From assembly GCF_003309065.1 (NCBI RefSeq), contig NZ_POAF01000004.1:62001-126000 (forward strand): a stretch of 64,000 nt of DNA. The letters run 5' to 3'. Position 1 is the first letter of the stretch. The number at the start of each line of letters is the position of its first letter. This DNA comes from Glutamicibacter soli (GTDB taxonomy: Bacteria; Actinomycetota; Actinomycetes; Actinomycetales; Micrococcaceae). Made by a program: the position numbers and the translations under genes. The notes under the pieces were generated by a model. The model was not told the origin of the DNA and did no database searches. It saw only the letters and a list, made by a program, of their open reading frames with translations. Positions 47,363 through 54,732 of this stretch are shown here, piece by piece.

Positions 47363-47590
47363 TTAAACCGCTTTCACAAAAGATGTTTTCCTATTTCTCG
47401 CCTTTTGGTCGGGGGAAGAAGACAGGTGGGCTGCGTAAACAAAAAATAGCCCAAAGGCCAAAACCGTGAGCATCCCGATTACTTGGCAAGTTAACGTGGC
47501 CGGAACTCCTAGAACAAGCCAAGGAATAAAGGTAGAGAGGGAATCGAGCGTTAGCCCCGCAACGGTGCATTTTCCGTAAGGCTTCTTCAT
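47363..47590 (-). CDS. 75-aa membrane protein, possible immunity protein
   Basis: ATG 47590 follows AGGAGGCGGC, a strong ribosome binding site. The 75 residues begin MKKPYGKCTVAGLTLDSLST and contain two hydrophobic stretches (FIPWLVLGVPATLTCQVIG and MLTVLAFGLFFVYAAH). A basic C-terminal tail follows. It lies 12 bp downstream of a truncated hydrophobic peptide gene in the same direction, an arrangement seen for bacteriocin and immunity pairs. The function is inferred from layout only. Confidence 0.55.
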   Translation of the reverse strand: MKKPYGKCTVAGLTLDSLSTFIPWLVLGVPATLTCQVIGMLTVLAFGLFFVYAAHLSSSPDQKARNRKTSFVKAV

Positions 47591-47602
47591 GCCGCCTCCT
47601 AA

Positions 47603-47830
47603 TTAGCAGATCTTGCTATCGATATAAGCTCCTAGAGCTGAGAACGATGCAACTACTGCTGCCAGACCTCCAAGCTGAGCGCCACTTAGTGTAATGCCTG
47701 CGATAACAACACTTCCGCCACCAGTTGCAACTGTCGCCGCAGCCAACGCAGTAGCACCGATGCCGAAGAGAACTGCTGCTAGAGAAGTCGCACACCAAGT
47801 AGCAGCGGGTGAGCTGTCATGATCTTGTGA
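47603..47830 (-). pseudogene. 5'-truncated hydrophobic peptide, bacteriocin-like
   Basis: A frame without ATG, ending TAA at 47603-47605, encodes about 65 residues rich in Ala, Gly and Val: SSPAATWCATSLAAVLFGIG, then ATALAAATVATGGGSVVIAG, then ITLSGAQLGGLAAVVASFSA, ending LGAYIDSKIC. Upstream the frame runs into the IS3/IS630 element at about 47830, so the start and any leader are missing. Composition and the two cysteines (WC near the start of the visible part, C-terminal Cys) recall class II bacteriocin precursors. No family match is claimed. Confidence 0.45.
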
Positions 47831-47857
47831 GACACGCGTTCGCAGGAGAATGAATGC

Positions 47858-48040
47858 ATGTCCAAACGTCAGAAATTCACCCCGGAGTTCCGTGCCGAAG
47901 CGGTCGAACTGGTGATCTCATCCCAGAAAAGCCTGATCGAGGTCGCAGCATCGCTGGGCATCAACGAAGGAACCCTGGGTAACTGGGTCCGCGCCTACCG
48001 CGCCGAGCATCCCGACGCGAAAACCGAGCAACGCGGACCG
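47858..48040 (+). pseudogene. IS3-family OrfA fragment (N terminus only)
   Basis: MSKRQKFTPEFRAEAVELVI, then SQKSLIEVAASLGINEGTLG and NWVRAYRAEHPDAKTEQRGP, is the HTH of an IS3 OrfA. Past about codon 58 the IS3 pattern (a leucine-zipper segment ending in KKAAAFFAK-like residues) is absent, and the frame runs on as a shadow of the IS630 gene. Confidence 0.8.
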
Positions 48041-48045
48041 GTGGA

Positions 48046-49080
48046 ATGGGCTCCAGCGCGTCACTGGCCCTGCGCACCCGCACCGTCCTGCTGGCCGCCG
48101 ACGGGGTGCCGAATATCCGCATCGTTGAATCCACCGGCTTCTCGGAACCGACGGTGCGCCGTTGGCGCACCCGTTACGAAGAATCCGGCATTCAAGGCCT
48201 GGGCGACGCACCCCGCCCAGGCAAGCCGCGGAAGATCGACGATTTGGCCATCCTCGCCGACACCCTGGCCAACGACGGGGTTCCCCCGGCCGAACTGGGG
48301 ATCTCCCACTGGTCAGCCAGGATCATGGCCGAACGCCATCAGGTCTCCTTCTCCTCGGTAGCCCGGATCTGGCGGCGCTGGAAAATCCAGCCGCACCGGA
48401 TTGAAACCTTCAAGTTCTCCACCGACCCGCAACTGGAAGCCAAGCTGCGCGACGTGGTCGGCCTCTACCTGTCCCCACCGGAGAACGCGGTGGTGGTGAG
48501 CATTGATGAGAAGACTCAGATCCAGGCGATGTCGCGCACGCAGCCGGTGCAGCCGTTGGCCCCGGAGCATCCGTTGCAGCAGACCCATGATTACCGGCGC
48601 AACGGCACCACCACGCTGTTTGCCGCGTTGGATGTCCTCACCGGGAAGTTGAGCGCGAGCAAGTTCTACCAGAAGCACACGAATGCCCAGTTCGTGGACT
48701 TCTTGCAGCAGGTCGCCGACGCGAACCTGGAGATCGAATTGCACGTGATCTGCGATAACTACCCCACGCACAAGCACCAGAACGTGAAGGACTGGCTGGC
48801 AGCGAACCCTCGGGTGATATTGCATTTCACTCCGACCAGTTGCTCCTGGCTGAACATGGTGGAGATCTTCTTCGGGATCATCACTCGCCAGTGCTTGAAG
48901 CGGTCAAACTTCGCGTCGATTCCCGAGTTGGAGGCCGCGGTGCACCGGTATATCGAACGGTATAACGAGGACGCGAAGCCGTTTGCCTGGACGAAGACCG
49001 CGGATCACCTCTTGGGCAAGATGATTCGCAAGGCCAAGGCTAACGTGTTGGAGCTGTATGAAACCCAACCAAATAATTAA
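48046..49080 (+). CDS. IS630-family transposase, N-terminal residues missing or replaced
   Basis: The frame gives 344 residues from ATG 48046, which has no ribosome binding site. It has the IS630 HTH (SLALRTRTVLLAADGVPNIR, then STGFSEPTVRRWRTRYEESG) and the DDE domain VVVSIDEKTQIQAMSRTQP, ELHVICDNYPTHKHQNVK and HFTPTSCSWLNMVEIFFGII, with D, D and E present. The usual 10-20 residues before the HTH are missing; that place is occupied by the IS3 OrfA segment, one base out of frame. A programmed -1 shift near GCGAAAACC (48017-48025) could fuse the two, but I regard a chimera as likelier. Confidence 0.85.
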   Translation: MGSSASLALRTRTVLLAADGVPNIRIVESTGFSEPTVRRWRTRYEESGIQGLGDAPRPGKPRKIDDLAILADTLANDGVPPAELGISHWSARIMAERHQVSFSSVARIWRRWKIQPHRIETFKFSTDPQLEAKLRDVVGLYLSPPENAVVVSIDEKTQIQAMSRTQPVQPLAPEHPLQQTHDYRRNGTTTLFAALDVLTGKLSASKFYQKHTNAQFVDFLQQVADANLEIELHVICDNYPTHKHQNVKDWLAANPRVILHFTPTSCSWLNMVEIFFGIITRQCLKRSNFASIPELEAAVHRYIERYNEDAKPFAWTKTADHLLGKMIRKAKANVLELYETQPNN

Positions 49081-49104
49081 CACGGAACACTAGCCCAAAA
49101 TCTT

Positions 49105-49263
49105 CTATACCTGCTTAGCGTTTCTCAGCAGATCCTCACGGTTCTTCACCCGGTACGAATCACCGGACAAGGACAACACTTCTGCATGATGAACCAAACG
49201 ATCAATCATCGCTGAGGCGACAACATCATCGCCAAAGACCTCGCCCCACCGGCCAAAGGGATC
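49105..49263 (-). pseudogene. IS21 IstB C-terminal fragment
   Basis: On the minus strand the frame DPFGRWGEVFGDDVVASAMI, then DRLVHHAEVLSLSGDSYRVK, ending LLRNAKQV, is the C-terminal end of an IstB-type ATPase. Nothing of the ATP-binding part is left. It is a relic of another insertion element at the island border. Confidence 0.82.
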
Positions 49264-49284
49264 TTCTGCACGGGAGTAAACTTT

Positions 49285-50061
49285 CTACATCACCGCGTGC
49301 GCTCCGCCGTCTACGACCAGGTGGGATCCAGTGACCCATTTGGCTTCATCTGAGGCGAAATAAAGTCCGGCGTACGCAACTGCCAGTGGATCGCCCGGCT
49401 TGCCGGAGATCGTGCGTTCAACGATCGGCGCTACCGGTGCTCTATCGCCCAGCTCGGCATACATGGCCAGGATCGGTGGGGTGGCCATGACGCCGGGGCT
49501 GACGCAATTGACTCGAACGCCCACCGCGATACCCTCCGCGGCTAGCTGCTTGGTCACCGCAATGACTGCACCCTTAGCAGCGGCGTGAGCCGCCTGCGGC
49601 AAGACACGCGCGCCTTGGACTCCAGCCACCGAACCGATATTCACAATTGCGCCACCGGATTTGGCCAAATGCGGCCACGCGCTCTGGCAGGCATGCCAGA
49701 CCAGATCCAGCTCGTTCTGGATGGTTAAGCGGTAATCCTCGCTGCTCATCTGGGCGAAGGGCGCAAATTTAGGCATGCTCGCATTGTTGTAGAGCACATC
49801 AACCTTGCCGAAGCGTTCGACGGCGTCGTTGATCCAGGCATCGATTGCCTCGCGCTGGCCCAGATCCACCGGAGCACTGGAATCGATAGAGCCACCTTCG
49901 GCTTCGATGAGACGAACGGTTTCCGCCGCGCTTTCCTCGTTGAGATCACAACCGACCACTGTGGCGCCTTCGCGGGCAAAAAGTCTTGCGGTTTCCCGGC
50001 CCATGCCACCGCCTATACCTGTAAGCAGGACAATTTTTCCAGCTAGACGACCATCGGTCAT
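49285..50061 (-). CDS. SDR-family oxidoreductase with altered catalytic tyrosine
   Basis: The 258-residue short-chain dehydrogenase has cofactor motif LLTGIGGGMGRETARLFARE with GCDLN following strand 2 (acidic residue, so NAD is likely), the NNAS motif, VNIGSVAGVQGARVLPQAA, and VSPGVMATPP and GSHLVVDGG at the C terminus. The catalytic YxxxK reads HAAAK: lysine kept, tyrosine replaced by histidine. It is divergent from the VAO-type gene and would be expected to oxidise the alcohol or aldehyde formed there. The His for Tyr change makes catalysis uncertain. Confidence 0.88.
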   Translation of the reverse strand: MTDGRLAGKIVLLTGIGGGMGRETARLFAREGATVVGCDLNEESAAETVRLIEAEGGSIDSSAPVDLGQREAIDAWINDAVERFGKVDVLYNNASMPKFAPFAQMSSEDYRLTIQNELDLVWHACQSAWPHLAKSGGAIVNIGSVAGVQGARVLPQAAHAAAKGAVIAVTKQLAAEGIAVGVRVNCVSPGVMATPPILAMYAELGDRAPVAPIVERTISGKPGDPLAVAYAGLYFASDEAKWVTGSHLVVDGGAHAVM

Positions 50062-50143
50062 GATGATTTCTCCATTTACTTAGATGCCTGTAGTTGACCT
50101 TATGCAATCACCTTCTTATTGCCGGTGGAACCCGCAAGGCACC

Positions 50144-50187
50144 GATGGTGCAGTGCGTGCACACTTCTGTGCACGCACTGCACCATC
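50144..50187. promoter_or_regulatory. perfect 20-bp inverted repeat upstream of the VAO-type gene
   Basis: The arms 50144-50163 (GATGGTGCAGTGCGTGCACA) and 50168-50187 are exact reverse complements around CTTC. There is no T run. It lies in the divergent SDR/VAO intergenic region, 93 bp before the VAO-type start. An operator or a leader hairpin are both possible. Confidence 0.75.
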
Positions 50188-50279
50188 AAGTGAGAGCTGC
50201 CCCACACGGGGACAGGTTGGCGCACCATGGAACTCACGCAGTAGCTTCACCTTCAGCGCTATTTAGGAGACTTGAAACG

Positions 50280-51893
50280 ATGAGCAATACCTCTGAGACC
50301 ACTACCCGTCCGCTTCCTCCGGGCGTCACCGAAGCCGACCTGGACAATGCCCTGGCAGCTTTCGCTGCGGCGATCGGCGAGGAAAAGGTTGCCACCGACG
50401 CGCAGTTCCTCGAGGACTTCCAAGATCCGTTCCAGGTTCCAGGCACCGCCACCAACGTCCCCTCTGCAGTGGTCAGTCCGATGAGCACTGAGGACGTGCA
50501 GGCGATCGTGAAGATTGCCAACCAATACAAGATCCCGCTGTGGCCCATCAGCCGCGGCAAGAACAACGGCTACGGCGGTGCAGCCCCGCAGGTGCGCGGC
50601 ACCGTGATGATGTCTTTCCGGAATATGAATCGTGTACTCGAGATCAATGAAGAGCTCGGCTATGCGATCGTGGAGCCCGGCGTGAGCTGGTACGACCTGC
50701 ACGACGCCATCGAGGCAGGCGGGCACAACTTGGTGGCCTCCATCGTAGACATCGGATGGGGAGGCGTCGTCTCTAACACACTCGAGCACGGGCTGACCTA
50801 CATGCCGTACTCGATCGACCAGGCCTCGCACTGCGGCTTCGAAGTGGTGCTGCCCAACGGAGATTTGATGCGCACCGGCTCAGGTGCCATGGACAACAAC
50901 CCGACCTGGCCGCTGTACAAGCGCGGTCTGGGTCCGACCTCCACCGAGATGTTCATGCAGTCCAACTACGGCATCGTCACCAAGATGGGCTACTGGCTCA
51001 TGCCCAAGCCTGAGACGTACATGCCGCTGTGGCTGCGCGTCTGGGATGAGGACCAGATGCCCGCGGTGGTCGATGCGCTGCGCGAGCTCATGCTCGACGG
51101 CACCATCGACATGCGTCCGCAGCTGTCCAACACGCTGTGCATGGCCTCGATGCTCACCACCCGCGCCGAGTGGTACACCGGCGAGGGGCCGATGCCGGAA
51201 GAAGTCATCGACAAGATCGCCAAGGAGATGGGACTCGGGCGCTGGATGATGCGCTTTGCGCTCTACGGTGACGAGGCCGTAGTCGACCACAACTTCGCGA
51301 AGCTCGAGGCGCGTTTCCTGCAGATCCCGAGCGTTGACCTGGTAGGCCAAAAACACGGGAAGGAAGCCTGGGAGACGTTGCCCAACCCGCACGAACGGGT
51401 GCAGATCGGGGTGCCGAGCCAGGACCTGTACAAGATGGCCGGCTGGTCCGGCGGCGAAGAGGGCGGCCACGTCGACTTCTCGCCGGTCATCCCGCTCACC
51501 GGCAAGAATGCGATTGCCGCGCAGAAGATGATGCGGGAAATGTGCGCCGAGGCGGGCCTCGATTTCCTCGGCGGCATGCTCCCCATCAACGCCCGGTCGA
51601 CCACGTTCATCAACGTGATCGCCTTCGACACGAAAAATCCTGAACAGGTCGCAAACGCGTATGCCCTGGCCAAGCGGATGGTTGCCGAAGCCGGCAAGCG
51701 CGGTTACGGCGAGTACCGGGCACACCTGTCCTTCATGGATCTGGCGGCAGACCAGTTCGGGTTCAACGACCACGCGCTGCGCCGCTTCAACGAGCAGATC
51801 AAGGACACGCTTGACCCGAATGGGATCATCGCGCCAGGCAAATCCGGAATCTGGGGCACTCGCCTGCGCGAGGCCGGATTCCCGCAGGCCTAA
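50280..51893 (+). CDS. vanillyl-alcohol oxidase / eugenol oxidase / 4-cresol dehydrogenase family flavoprotein
   Basis: The start ATG 50280 is chosen because AGGAG lies 10 bp before it; 537 residues. It has the PCMH FAD fold: PSAVVSPMSTEDVQAIVKIA, SRGKNNGYGGAAPQVRG, ILEINEELGYAIVEPGVSWYD-like glycine loop, VDIGWGGVVSNTLEHGLTY, FMQSNYGIVTKMGYWL, and the C-terminal DTLDPNGIIAPGKSGIW. These match from memory bacterial eugenol oxidase and the flavoprotein subunit of 4-cresol dehydrogenase. It oxidises 4-alkylphenols or 4-hydroxybenzyl alcohols at the benzylic carbon. I could not assign the FAD-linking residue with certainty. Confidence 0.9.
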   Translation: MSNTSETTTRPLPPGVTEADLDNALAAFAAAIGEEKVATDAQFLEDFQDPFQVPGTATNVPSAVVSPMSTEDVQAIVKIANQYKIPLWPISRGKNNGYGGAAPQVRGTVMMSFRNMNRVLEINEELGYAIVEPGVSWYDLHDAIEAGGHNLVASIVDIGWGGVVSNTLEHGLTYMPYSIDQASHCGFEVVLPNGDLMRTGSGAMDNNPTWPLYKRGLGPTSTEMFMQSNYGIVTKMGYWLMPKPETYMPLWLRVWDEDQMPAVVDALRELMLDGTIDMRPQLSNTLCMASMLTTRAEWYTGEGPMPEEVIDKIAKEMGLGRWMMRFALYGDEAVVDHNFAKLEARFLQIPSVDLVGQKHGKEAWETLPNPHERVQIGVPSQDLYKMAGWSGGEEGGHVDFSPVIPLTGKNAIAAQKMMREMCAEAGLDFLGGMLPINARSTTFINVIAFDTKNPEQVANAYALAKRMVAEAGKRGYGEYRAHLSFMDLAADQFGFNDHALRRFNEQIKDTLDPNGIIAPGKSGIWGTRLREAGFPQA

Positions 51894-51912
51894 GCGAACT
51901 AGGGGCGCTGGC

Positions 51913-51931
51913 CCCTGCCTTGACGGCAGGG
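51913..51931 (+). terminator. short hairpin after the VAO-type gene
   Basis: CCCTGCC (51913-51919) pairs with GGCAGGG (51925-51931) around TTGAC, without a T run. Confidence 0.35.
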
Positions 51932-52016
51932 ACCAACCCGTTGACATTTTGTCATCAGCAACGACTTTTGGGCAGCAACGATGCTGTCCACGGACTTGAA
52001 ATAGTAGGAGCAATAC

Positions 52017-53324
52017 GTGGCAAAATCTGAAAGCCCGGCGCCGGAAAGCCAAAACGACGTGGGACCTATTCATACCGATGTCAAAAGCGCACGGCGGCGA
52101 GCATTTCTGGGCGCAAATGCTGGACATGCAATCGAGTTCTATGATTACGGTGTCTATGGATTTCTGGCTGCCTACATGGCGGCAAACTTCTTCCCCAGCA
52201 CTGATCCGGTAGCTGGACTTCTGGCATCCTTTGCCGTTTTTGCCCTCAGTTTCTTTATCCGTCCGCTTGGTGGGCTGGTTTTTGGTCCAATGGCCGACAA
52301 AGTTGGGCGCAAGAAAACCCTTCTGACGGTGCTGCTGATGATGTCAGGATCTACGCTTCTGATCGGACTGCTTCCTACTTATCACCAGGTTGGAGTGCTC
52401 GCCCCAATTCTGCTGGTTCTGGCACGGCTGATCCAAGGCCTTTCGGCCGGTGGCGAAGTAGGTACAGCCACCGCGTTCGTAGTCGAATACTCGGGACCAA
52501 AACGCCGTGGCTATTCGGTGAGCTGGTTGATGCTGACCGCGGTACTTGGTTTCCTAGTCGGGTCGGCTACTTCGAACGGACTTGCAAATGTTCTTGGTGA
52601 CGAATCCATGTCGCAGTGGGGTTGGCGTATCCCGTTCCTCTTGGCTGGGCCCTTAGGCGCTATCGCGATCTATATTCGGCTCAAGCTCGAGGATAGCCCG
52701 GTATTTCGGGCTTTGGAATCCTCTGGTGACATCGAAGAGAGCCCGATTCGGGCGGCGTCGAGAATGCCCCGGGTACTCATGCTGACGTTTGCTTCCATCG
52801 TGATGCATGCGTCGATTTTTTACCTGGTATCAAGCTACCTGGGCGTACATTTGCGTACTGTCATGAAGTTTGATTCCGGCATGGTGCTCTGGGTATCGGT
52901 GGGCTCCTTGTTCTATGCCGCACTGCTGATGCCTATTTTTGGTCACCTGTCAGATCGTGTTGATCGTCGTAATCTTCTCCTTGCGGCGTCGATCGCTGGC
53001 TGCATCACCATGCCCGCATTCTTTTTGCTGTCACCGGGCGCATCCAACCCTGTATTTTTCTTGTATCTCTGGGCTGTTGTCACGAATTTCGGCCTCGTGC
53101 GTGCATTGGTCGGGCGCGGCCTTAGCTACAGCCTGCTGATGTCACGTCCCAACCATACCCCGGTGTCCAGCGAGGGGCTGGGCCTGGTGACGCGCCACCT
53201 AAATCCGCGCAGCGGAGTGACCTCGGTGGTTGCCGTCTGGCCAACAGGATTTACACCCAGCGCTCGCGTCCCAGCCGCCATCGATTATGCCATCGAAGCG
53301 TTGGAGGTAAGCGAACCAAGCTGA
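52017..53324 (+). CDS. MHS-family permease, C terminus replaced by a LysR fragment
   Basis: GTG 52017 follows AGGAG; 435 residues. The N-terminal 358 residues are a metabolite:H+ symporter of the major facilitator superfamily: AIEFYDYGVYGFLAAYMAAN, FFIRPLGGLVFGPMADKVGR, then RLIQGLSAGGEVGTA and WGWRIPFLLAGPLGA. From residue 359 (LVRALVGRGLSYSLLMSRPN onward) the protein is nearly identical to the last 77 residues of the LysR protein at 55838-56752. The last transmembrane helices of the permease are therefore missing, and it is probably inactive or altered. It likely imported the substrate of this island. Confidence 0.9.
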   Translation: MAKSESPAPESQNDVGPIHTDVKSARRRAFLGANAGHAIEFYDYGVYGFLAAYMAANFFPSTDPVAGLLASFAVFALSFFIRPLGGLVFGPMADKVGRKKTLLTVLLMMSGSTLLIGLLPTYHQVGVLAPILLVLARLIQGLSAGGEVGTATAFVVEYSGPKRRGYSVSWLMLTAVLGFLVGSATSNGLANVLGDESMSQWGWRIPFLLAGPLGAIAIYIRLKLEDSPVFRALESSGDIEESPIRAASRMPRVLMLTFASIVMHASIFYLVSSYLGVHLRTVMKFDSGMVLWVSVGSLFYAALLMPIFGHLSDRVDRRNLLLAASIAGCITMPAFFLLSPGASNPVFFLYLWAVVTNFGLVRALVGRGLSYSLLMSRPNHTPVSSEGLGLVTRHLNPRSGVTSVVAVWPTGFTPSARVPAAIDYAIEALEVSEPS

Positions 53325-53446
53325 ATGTCCCCGTTCAACTCAAAGACAAATTTTCCTCAAAGCGCGCTGAGTCCAGGGCCCACTCATTGCTTTAATGTGT
53401 GACCCGAATTACAATCGAAACGATACGAATCGAACTTTTGGGGAAA
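53093..53446 (+). repeat. inverted duplication, copy A
   Basis: About 354 bp, nearly identical to the reverse complement of 55720-56069. It covers the end of the LysR coding sequence plus the region upstream of the AraC gene. A few base differences and small indels separate the copies. Confidence 0.93.
53415..53433. promoter_or_regulatory. putative operator upstream of the metallo-hydrolase gene
   Basis: TCGAAACGATACGAATCGA, a near palindrome; exact reverse complement of the site before the AraC gene. It shares the core CGTATCGT with sites at 60559 and 63871. Confidence 0.55.
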
Positions 53447-53488
53447 CACTTCGTTAGCTGCAACGTTCGTTACTACTAAGGAACAAAT

Positions 53489-54679
53489 ATGTGTGTTGAT
53501 ATACCGAATGAAATTCGTGCAGGCATTGGCCGACGTAGTCTCATGGCCGGGCTCGGCCTAGGCGCCGCAGGACTTGCACTCACTGCTTGCACCCCAAGTG
53601 AGACAAAAAAGGCGCAAGCCGGAGAGCAACGGCAGTTTGCCCCGGTGCCGAGCGTCGGCGCGAGAACTCGACTCGTCCTACTTGGTACGGCAGGCGGACC
53701 TACCCAGTTCCCGGGTAGCGAACATGCAGGCATAGCGTCCGCGTTGGCAGTTGGCGATCGCTACTACCTTATCGATACGGGACATGGAGTACTTTCGCAG
53801 TTGCACAAGGCAAATCTAGGCCCAGAGCATGCCTCGGCCCAAGACGGACCGCTTGACGTGTTGGGAGGTATATTCCTGACGCATCTGCACTCGGACCACG
53901 TGGTGGATTTGAACAATATCCTGGTCAATGGAATATACAACGGTTTGCAGAGCGTGGAAAAAATCCCTGTTTGGGGCCCCGGCAATCGCAACGCGCTGCC
54001 ACCGTTGTTCGGCAAGGGGCCTGCACCTTCGCCAATCAGTCCGGCCAACCCAACGCCGGGTACCAAGGAAATGACCGAACTGATGGTGCAGTTATTTGCC
54101 ACGGATTTGAATGACAGAATCTTTGACAACAGAAAACCTTCACCCGCTCAATTATGGGAGGGCATGGATGTTCCCGTTCCAGAAAAGTACCTAGCCAACC
54201 CCAATGGTGCCCCGGCTCCAAGCATGGAACCGTTCACGTTTTTCGAGGATGACCGGGTCAAAGTCTCCGCCATACTTGTGAATCATGCCCCGGTGTTCCC
54301 GGCATTGGCCTACCGCTTTGACACGGACGACGGATCCGTAGTGTTTTCCGGGGATACTGCCAGATGCTCGAATCTCATCCGGCTGGCCCAAGGCGCCGAC
54401 GTGCTGGTGCATGAGGTGATCGATGAGGATTGGGTGGCCCAATTGTTCCCGGAACCACGTGATGAAGCAAGCGAGGGTTTGTATCAGCACCTACTGCAGG
54501 CACACACTCTGAAGACCGAGGTCGGACCTATTGCCGCCGAAGCGGGTGTGGGCACTCTTGTGCTCTCGCACCTCGTCCCTGTGGTGCAACCCGAATCCGT
54601 GTGGGCAGCCTGCGCCAAGGGATTTGACGGTCAGCTGGTTGTTGGCCGCGATTTAGATGTCATTGACGTTGGAAAGTAG
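53489..54679 (+). CDS. exported MBL-fold metallo-hydrolase
   Basis: The protein has 396 residues. A twin-arginine signal (GRRSLMAGLGLGAAGLALTA) ends in a lipobox-like LTAC, so it is probably a Tat-exported lipoprotein. The MBL fold has RLVLLGTAGG, the metal motif FLTHLHSDHV, then a second His in ILVNHAPVFPALAYRF, VVFSGDT and LVLSHLVPV. It resembles arylsulfatase/ribonuclease Z-type hydrolases. The substrate is unknown; conversion of an ester or conjugate before uptake would suit the island. Its upstream region is the duplicated copy of the AraC upstream region. Confidence 0.85.
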   Translation: MCVDIPNEIRAGIGRRSLMAGLGLGAAGLALTACTPSETKKAQAGEQRQFAPVPSVGARTRLVLLGTAGGPTQFPGSEHAGIASALAVGDRYYLIDTGHGVLSQLHKANLGPEHASAQDGPLDVLGGIFLTHLHSDHVVDLNNILVNGIYNGLQSVEKIPVWGPGNRNALPPLFGKGPAPSPISPANPTPGTKEMTELMVQLFATDLNDRIFDNRKPSPAQLWEGMDVPVPEKYLANPNGAPAPSMEPFTFFEDDRVKVSAILVNHAPVFPALAYRFDTDDGSVVFSGDTARCSNLIRLAQGADVLVHEVIDEDWVAQLFPEPRDEASEGLYQHLLQAHTLKTEVGPIAAEAGVGTLVLSHLVPVVQPESVWAACAKGFDGQLVVGRDLDVIDVGK

Positions 54680-54732
54680 CGCAGACAGTACTCGCCAATG
54701 CCTCCGGGCTAGGTGACTGAGAAGGTTTCACG

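Larger units (their letters stand above)
47825..49090 (+). mobile_element. chimeric insertion sequence: IS3 orfA start joined to IS630 transposase
   Basis: From 47858 the first 50-58 codons are an IS3-type OrfA; from about 48020 the sequence is IS630. I see no convincing terminal inverted repeat or TA duplication at either end, so the ends are approximate. Confidence 0.6.

Noticed and set aside
47616-47798. A 60-codon Cys/Arg/Ser-rich frame on the minus strand
   Set aside because: It is another frame of the hydrophobic peptide remnant, which has the more protein-like composition and a stop placed just before the next gene's ribosome binding site.
47825-49090. Terminal inverted repeats for the IS3/IS630 element
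   Set aside because: The left GTGAGACACGCGTT and right-end reverse complement GTGTTCCGTGTTAA agree only in part, so I do not define ends from them.
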